Shown: positions 59,688-64,000 of the stretch, piece after piece
How the letters are laid out: each line of letters opens with the position of its first letter
Numbering within the stretch: the stretch's first letter is position 1
NCBI GenBank assembly: GCA_020831625.1
Contig: JAFIGD010000007.1
Coordinates: 1 to 64,000 of the forward strand
Source of the DNA: Verrucomicrobiota bacterium
Lineage (GTDB): Bacteria; Verrucomicrobiota; Kiritimatiellia; SS1-B-03-39; UBA6053
Reading direction: 5' to 3'
Length of the DNA: 64,000 nucleotides
The notes under the pieces: generated by a model
Database searches by the model: none
Seen by the model: the letters and a program-made list of their open reading frames with translations, nothing else
What the model was told of the DNA's origin: nothing
Made by a program: the position numbers and the translations under genes

Positions 59688-62600
59688 GCGGGATTTCCGG
59701 CACTTCACCCTTTCTGCTGCCGATCCGGCAAAGCCTCGATGCCGCCCTCGTGGGCGGTAAGGCGGTTAATCTCGCGAAAATGCTGAACGCCGGATTTCCG
59801 GTTCCAGACGGCTTTGTGTTGACGACCTCGGCCTACCGCCACGCATCCGCCCGAAAAGAAGGGGGGCTGCCCCCGGAACTTGTCGGGGAAATTTCAGCCG
59901 TGTATGAGCGGATGGGAAGTCCCGTGGTCGCCGTCCGTTCCTCCGCCACCGCCGAGGACCGCGACGATGCGTCGATGGCCGGGCAATATGAAACGATCCT
60001 GAATGTCAGCGGGAAAGAGGCACTGCTGGACGCGGTGGCCCGGTGCTGGGCGAGTTTGGATTCCCCGCGGACGCGGAGTTATTTGGCCCAACTCGGATTG
60101 CGGCCCGATCAGGTGGATATGGGGGTGGTGGTGCAGGAGCAGGTCGCGGCCGAAGTGGCCGGCGTGTTGTTCACCGCAAATCCCCGCGGGGCCGTGCGCG
60201 CCGGAAACCGCGCCCGGGATGAAATGTTGCTGGAGGCGAGTTGGGGACTCGGGGAAAGCGTGGTCAGCGGCACGGTGCAGCCGGACACCCTGGTCCTGGA
60301 GGCGTCCACCGGAAAAATTCTGTCGTCTGTCATTGGAGAAAAGGCCACCCAAATGGCAGCCCTGGGGGGAACCGGGGACATTTCCGATGACATGCGGGGT
60401 CGATCCTGCCTGGATTCCCGCAGGGTGCATCAACTGTGGCAGTTGGGGCGGAGCGTGGAATGTCACTACCGGATTCCCCAGGATCTGGAGTGGGCCTTTG
60501 CAGACGGGAAACTGTATTTGCTGCAATCCCGCGCCGTGACCACCCTGGGGCCTGTCGAGGACCGCGAGCACTGTTTGACGCAGACCCGGGAGCAGCTTGG
60601 CAAAGCGATGGAAGAGGGCAGGGGGCCCTGGATTCAGCACAATCTGGGGGAAACGCTTCCCGCGCCCACCCCCTTGACCTGGGAACTCGTCCGCCGCTTC
60701 ATGAGCGGGGCGGGCGGCTTCGGAAACCTGTATCGGGCGGTGGGATTCGAACCCTCCCCGAAGGCCTGCGAAGCGGGCTTTTTGGATCTGGTGGCCGGTC
60801 GGGTGTACATGGATTTGAGCCGCGCGCCGGAGATGTTTTTCGAGGGGTTTCCCTTTGCGTACGATCCGGAACTCCTGAGAGGAAATCCGGGCGCGGCCCA
60901 GGAACCGCCCACGGTTCCCTCCGGTTCAAGTATGGACATCCTTCGGGTGGGAAAACGCCTGGCCAAGGTCGGAAAAAAACTGGATGAACTTTCTGAGAAC
61001 TTCGACAAGACCTACCAAAAGGAAATTCTCCCGTCCTTTGAAAACTGGATTCGCGAGGAGAAGGCCCGGGACCTGAAAAATCTTTCCTCCGCGGAATGGC
61101 TGGCGCTTTGGCGGGAACGGGAGGCCAAGGTGCTCGATGCGTTTGCACCGCAATCGTTGTTGTCGGGGTTCGTGGTGACGCATTTGCTGCAACAACTCCA
61201 CGCCTTCATCGCTCAAAACTTTTGGAACGAGGATCCGGATGAGATCACGCCGCTGTTGGCGAGCGGAGGACACCCCGATCTCACCGCCCAGTCCACCCGG
61301 CTTCTCCACGAGGTGGGGCGGGGACAGGCCGATTTGGAAACGTGGCTGGAACGGTTCGGGCATCGGGCGCCGGCCGAATTCGATCTCGCCACCCCACGCT
61401 GGCGGGAACGTCCTGAAGAAGTGCGGAAAATGGCGGCACGGCTTGCCGAAGGTCCCGATCCGAGCGAACGTCAGCAGGAACAGGCCACGGCGGCCCGGGC
61501 CTGTTTGGAAAAACTCGCCGGGGAACTGGACGCCGAAAAAACCGGGGAACTTGAGGTGCTCGTTTCGAAGGTTCACCGCTATCTCCCGTATCGGGAAGAC
61601 GGAAAATATGCGCTGATGCTGGGATACGATCTGCTCCGGGATTTGGTCCTGGAGGCCCGCCGCCGTCTGGGTGTCGGTGACGAACTCTGTTTGTTGTCCC
61701 TGGAGGAATTGGTGGAGGCCCTTGAATCCGGATTTGTCCCCCTCGGGGTGTTGGAGGAACGTCAACGCCTGCGTGCCGCCCAAGCGGCGGTGTCGATTCC
61801 CTCACTGGTGGACGGGGATGCCTTGGCCACGCTGGGCGAACCGCCGGAAGTTTCAGGCGGGTCTGAATTTACGGGACTGGCGGTGGGGAACGGGGTCTGC
61901 GAAGGTCCGGTCCGCATTGTGCACAGTCCCGAAACCGCCGGGGACCTGGGGCAGGGGTATGTGTTGGTTTGTCCCAGCACTGACCCCAACTGGACCCCGT
62001 TGTTTGTGGGCGCGTCCGGATTGATTCTGGAATGCGGGGGCTCGCTGTCACACGGCGCGGTTGTGGCCCGGGAAATGGGACTGCCCGCGGTGGTGATTCC
62101 CCAAGCCACGAAGATTTTCGAGGAAGGGGAAACCCTGCGGGTCGACGGACGCCGCGGACGGGTGCTGCGGGGCGATGCGTCGGAGTCCGCCGACAGCGAA
62201 GCGGAGACCTATCCGGAAATCCCCCGGGAATACCGTCCCCCCGTGCCCGGACCCAAAGAAGCGTGGGGGGCCAGGCTACGCAATCGCTTTTTGCTGATTT
62301 GGGCCGTCTTTTTCGCGGCGTATTATGCGCTGCCCGCCGCGTGGGTCGAGTTGCCGGTCACCCGGGCCATGGACGAGTTGCTGCTTCCCTGGGTCGCGCG
62401 CCTGGGGGCTCCCGCCGCCGTGGCGGGCATTGCCTTCTTTTATGCCGCGATCTGTATGGCGGGGCAACGACTTCTCACCGACGTTCCGCGCCTGCGTGAG
62501 GCCTCCCGCCGGGTCAAAGTCTTTCGGAAACGGTTGAAAGGCGTCCCGGCCTCGCATCCGCATCAGGCGGTGATGGCCGGCTGGACAAAAGAGGTCACCC

Positions 62601-63346
62601 AACGCAACCTTCAGGCCTCTTTTGTTCCGATCGCGGTGCTTCTGGGACCGATGATCCTGACGTTCTTTTGGTTTCCGGAGCGGGTGGAGCCCGGCTGGCG
62701 GAACGCGCCGCCCGGATCCACCGTGTTTGTGTCCGTCGAGGTGGACGGGGAGCACCTGACTCCGGTGGAGGTGCGGGTGCCCGACGGCTGGGAGGTCGAT
62801 GGCGGGACGCTTCGGGAAAATCCCCGCGTTCGCCCCGTGCTGGAGCGGCAGTATCGAAATTGGAATCAGCGGCCGGACTTGTCACAATATCACTCCTGGG
62901 AGGCGCAGGCTGCGGCCCTGCGGGCCCGCGAGGAGATGCTTTCGGATTTAAGGCGGTATTTGGACGGGAAAATTCCTCCGCAAACCCTGGCGTGGGTGGT
63001 GAGACCTCCGTCCGACGCGGTCGGCCGCTTTCCGATTCGCGTTGTGACAGAAGATGACTCGGAACTCGGAAGCGTGATGGTGCTGGGGACCCGCGCCGCG
63101 CCCGAACCCCGGGAAATCACCGATCCCTCCCGTCCTCCCATGCAGGTCGTGGCCGGCGCCGGCGATCAACCCCTCCGCGAACTGCGGATCAGTTATGCTC
63201 AGACGCACGAGCGGGACGGCCTGGTGTTCTGGAAACCCGTGGAGCGCTTCGTGCGTCCCCCTCTGCTCTCGGGCTGGCTGCTGGTGTATCTGCTGGCCTA
63301 TGTGCCCGGCATGTACTTGATGCGATTTATCCTGCGGGTGCCCTGA
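59684..63346 (+). CDS. Rifampin-phosphotransferase/PEP-synthase-like enzyme fused to an EMC3/DUF106-like membrane domain
   Basis: A 1220-residue protein of unusual design. Residues 1 to about 300 are a PPDK_N/ATP-grasp domain: LVGGKAVNLAKMLNAGFPVP, VAVRSSATAEDRDDASMAGQ, VGVLFTANP-like (VAGVLFTANPRGAVRAG), LLEASWGLGESVVSGTVQPD and DLEWAFADGKLYLLQSRAV. A helical linker (about 300-720) takes the place where rifampin phosphotransferase binds its acceptor. A swivelling phospho-His domain follows (CGGSLSHGAVVAREMGLPAV; His790). No PEP/pyruvate TIM barrel is present. From about 863 on it becomes a membrane protein: FLLIWAVFFAAYYALPAAWV, then AVAGIAFFYAAICMAG, the Arg/Lys-rich VPRLREASRRVKVFRKRLKG, SFVPIAVLLGPMILTFFWF, a beta domain of about 180 residues and a last helix. 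This helix-coil-helix order resembles EMC3/TMCO1 (DUF106) of the Oxa1/YidC superfamily. Confidence 0.75.
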   Translation: MSGISGTSPFLLPIRQSLDAALVGGKAVNLAKMLNAGFPVPDGFVLTTSAYRHASARKEGGLPPELVGEISAVYERMGSPVVAVRSSATAEDRDDASMAGQYETILNVSGKEALLDAVARCWASLDSPRTRSYLAQLGLRPDQVDMGVVVQEQVAAEVAGVLFTANPRGAVRAGNRARDEMLLEASWGLGESVVSGTVQPDTLVLEASTGKILSSVIGEKATQMAALGGTGDISDDMRGRSCLDSRRVHQLWQLGRSVECHYRIPQDLEWAFADGKLYLLQSRAVTTLGPVEDREHCLTQTREQLGKAMEEGRGPWIQHNLGETLPAPTPLTWELVRRFMSGAGGFGNLYRAVGFEPSPKACEAGFLDLVAGRVYMDLSRAPEMFFEGFPFAYDPELLRGNPGAAQEPPTVPSGSSMDILRVGKRLAKVGKKLDELSENFDKTYQKEILPSFENWIREEKARDLKNLSSAEWLALWREREAKVLDAFAPQSLLSGFVVTHLLQQLHAFIAQNFWNEDPDEITPLLASGGHPDLTAQSTRLLHEVGRGQADLETWLERFGHRAPAEFDLATPRWRERPEEVRKMAARLAEGPDPSERQQEQATAARACLEKLAGELDAEKTGELEVLVSKVHRYLPYREDGKYALMLGYDLLRDLVLEARRRLGVGDELCLLSLEELVEALESGFVPLGVLEERQRLRAAQAAVSIPSLVDGDALATLGEPPEVSGGSEFTGLAVGNGVCEGPVRIVHSPETAGDLGQGYVLVCPSTDPNWTPLFVGASGLILECGGSLSHGAVVAREMGLPAVVIPQATKIFEEGETLRVDGRRGRVLRGDASESADSEAETYPEIPREYRPPVPGPKEAWGARLRNRFLLIWAVFFAAYYALPAAWVELPVTRAMDELLLPWVARLGAPAAVAGIAFFYAAICMAGQRLLTDVPRLREASRRVKVFRKRLKGVPASHPHQAVMAGWTKEVTQRNLQASFVPIAVLLGPMILTFFWFPERVEPGWRNAPPGSTVFVSVEVDGEHLTPVEVRVPDGWEVDGGTLRENPRVRPVLERQYRNWNQRPDLSQYHSWEAQAAALRAREEMLSDLRRYLDGKIPPQTLAWVVRPPSDAVGRFPIRVVTEDDSELGSVMVLGTRAAPEPREITDPSRPPMQVVAGAGDQPLRELRISYAQTHERDGLVFWKPVERFVRPPLLSGWLLVYLLAYVPGMYLMRFILRVP

Positions 63347-63531
63347 TTCCAACCCCACCGAAAGGGCGGCCTCACACAGAGTTGGTGCCACGCTGGCGCA
63401 AAGTTATGGCTAAGCCCGGTGGCAACCTATTTCTGCAAAGCCCGAACATGAAAGTCCACATAAATGATTAAATACAAATCGGTTATACCCCTTAGTTTGA
63501 CGTGTATGCCTGGAGGGGTTTGAGCGGATAG

Positions 63532-63565
63532 CCCGGGGGCAGCGACGAAGGAGTGCAGCCTCGGG
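63532..63565. repeat. Imperfect hairpin repeat (REP-like)
   Basis: CCCGGGGGCA (63532-63541) and TGCAGCCTCGGG (63554-63565) pair imperfectly around a loop containing GCGACGAAGGAG. The flanks also carry GTTTG (about 63495) and CAAAC (about 63577) as outer arms. It sits between the fusion gene and the convergent M16C gene and has the look of a dispersed REP-type element. It could also help end transcription from either side. Confidence 0.4.
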
Positions 63566-63613
63566 AAAAAGAGACAAACCCATCAGCAAAACCCCGTTCC
63601 GCTTTGACGGGTG

Positions 63614-64000
63614 TCACCCCATAATTTCGCGGAGGTTGAGTGCGAGGCGGGGCGGGTTGAGGCGGTTGCGGGAGCCGAGGACGCAGACGCGGGCGTCGGC
63701 TTCGAGGGCGGCGGTGAGTTCCTCGCCGGTGCGGCGGAGGTCGGCGGCGGTGGTGGCGCGGACTTCGTCCCATTGCTGTTGACGGAGTTCGCCTGTGAGG
63801 CCGATGAGATGGCGGATGAGGGCGGAGTGGCTTTGCTGCGCGGGATGGTGCGGGCGGCTGAGGGTGCCGAGGGTACCGATGACGGCCTGTTCGAGATCGT
63901 TGTCGCTGAGATCGATGCCGGCGAGCCATTGGGCGGACTGGCGGTAGGTTTCGAGGCTTTGCTCGACGTGGGGGTCCCGGTAACTGGTGAAGGAGAAGAC
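63614..64000 (-). CDS. Peptidase M16C, PreP-like, C-terminal part (continues beyond the window)
   Basis: The stop TGA is at 63614-63616 on the minus strand and the reading frame is open to the window edge (128 residues visible). The sequence matches the C-terminus of presequence-protease-like M16C metallopeptidases: FTSYRDPHVEQSLETYRQSA, SDNDLEQAVIGTLGTLSRP, ALIRHLIGLTGELRQQQWDE, ADLRRTGEELTAALE and ARVCVLGSRNRLN. These zinc peptidases degrade peptides within a closed chamber; the HxxEH catalytic domain lies outside the window. The gene is convergent with the fusion gene and is likely a core gene marking the edge of the polysaccharide region. Confidence 0.85.
   Translation of the reverse strand, partial: VFSFTSYRDPHVEQSLETYRQSAQWLAGIDLSDNDLEQAVIGTLGTLSRPHHPAQQSHSALIRHLIGLTGELRQQQWDEVRATTAADLRRTGEELTAALEADARVCVLGSRNRLNPPRLALNLREIMG

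Noticed and set aside
63492-63929. 145-codon minus-strand frame rich in Arg, Pro and His
   Set aside because: It is the wrong frame of the PreP-like M16C gene, whose true frame (63614-64000) has no start within the window and a clear family match.

Overview
The window looks like part of a Verrucomicrobiota chromosome, probably Opitutales/Puniceicoccales-like. The evidence is two PEP-CTERM exosortase substrates, two copies of the very large PilX-like protein known as Verru_Chthon cassette protein A, an H-X9-DG pseudopilin, an expanded set of secreted beta-helix proteins and a high GC content. This placement rests on gene content; no rRNA or other phylogenetic marker is present. No tRNA, rRNA, CRISPR array, phage gene or intact transposase was seen.

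Layout. 1-1683: a terminator, a PEP-CTERM gene without a normal start, and a decayed stretch holding a chimeric pseudogene (5' end of a GH94 gene joined to the 3' end of a LacI-type regulator). 1684-9635: an operon of a beta-helix/LamG protein, an unknown secreted protein and GH94. 9938-12196: heparinase II/III-like protein. 12321-18724: a LacI-type regulator divergent from a beta-helix protein, a PEP-CTERM gene and a beta-helix gene interrupted by an in-frame TGA. 18917-25433: GH29, GH2, an H-X9-DG pseudopilin, GH4, an AraC remnant and a sugar isomerase-like protein. 25514-37735, minus strand: a Verru_Chthon A plus accessory pair, two GH31 enzymes and a large beta-helix protein. 37935-47814: a GH51 pseudogene, an unknown alpha-toroid-like protein, and an operon of GH51, GH141-like, GH3 and GH39. 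47929-63346: a long same-strand run of a beta-helix/LamG/galactose-binding protein, a second Verru_Chthon A plus accessory pair, a metallophosphoesterase, a membrane-anchored beta-propeller and a 1220-residue fusion of a rifampin-phosphotransferase-like enzyme to an EMC3/DUF106-like membrane domain. The window ends inside a PreP-like M16C peptidase gene.

How it may work. Most genes fit breakdown of a branched plant or algal heteropolysaccharide containing fucose, xylose, arabinose, galactose and probably uronate. The beta-helix proteins and GH51 carry signal peptides. GH94, GH29, GH2, GH4, both GH31s, GH141-like, GH3 and GH39 do not, so final hydrolysis is probably cytoplasmic. No transporter, SusC/SusD pair or sulfatase is present.

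Two families of 14-bp inverted repeats recur upstream of these genes: CGCACA-NN-TGTGCG (5 sites) and TTTAAC-AA-GTAAAA (4 sites). In most cases the repeat lies exactly 10 bp upstream of a CTTGCC-like -35 box, which is followed 17-18 bp later by a TAnnnT -10 box. This defines two apparent regulons with one promoter layout. The other main novelty candidate is the phosphotransferase/EMC3-like fusion and its co-transcribed partners.
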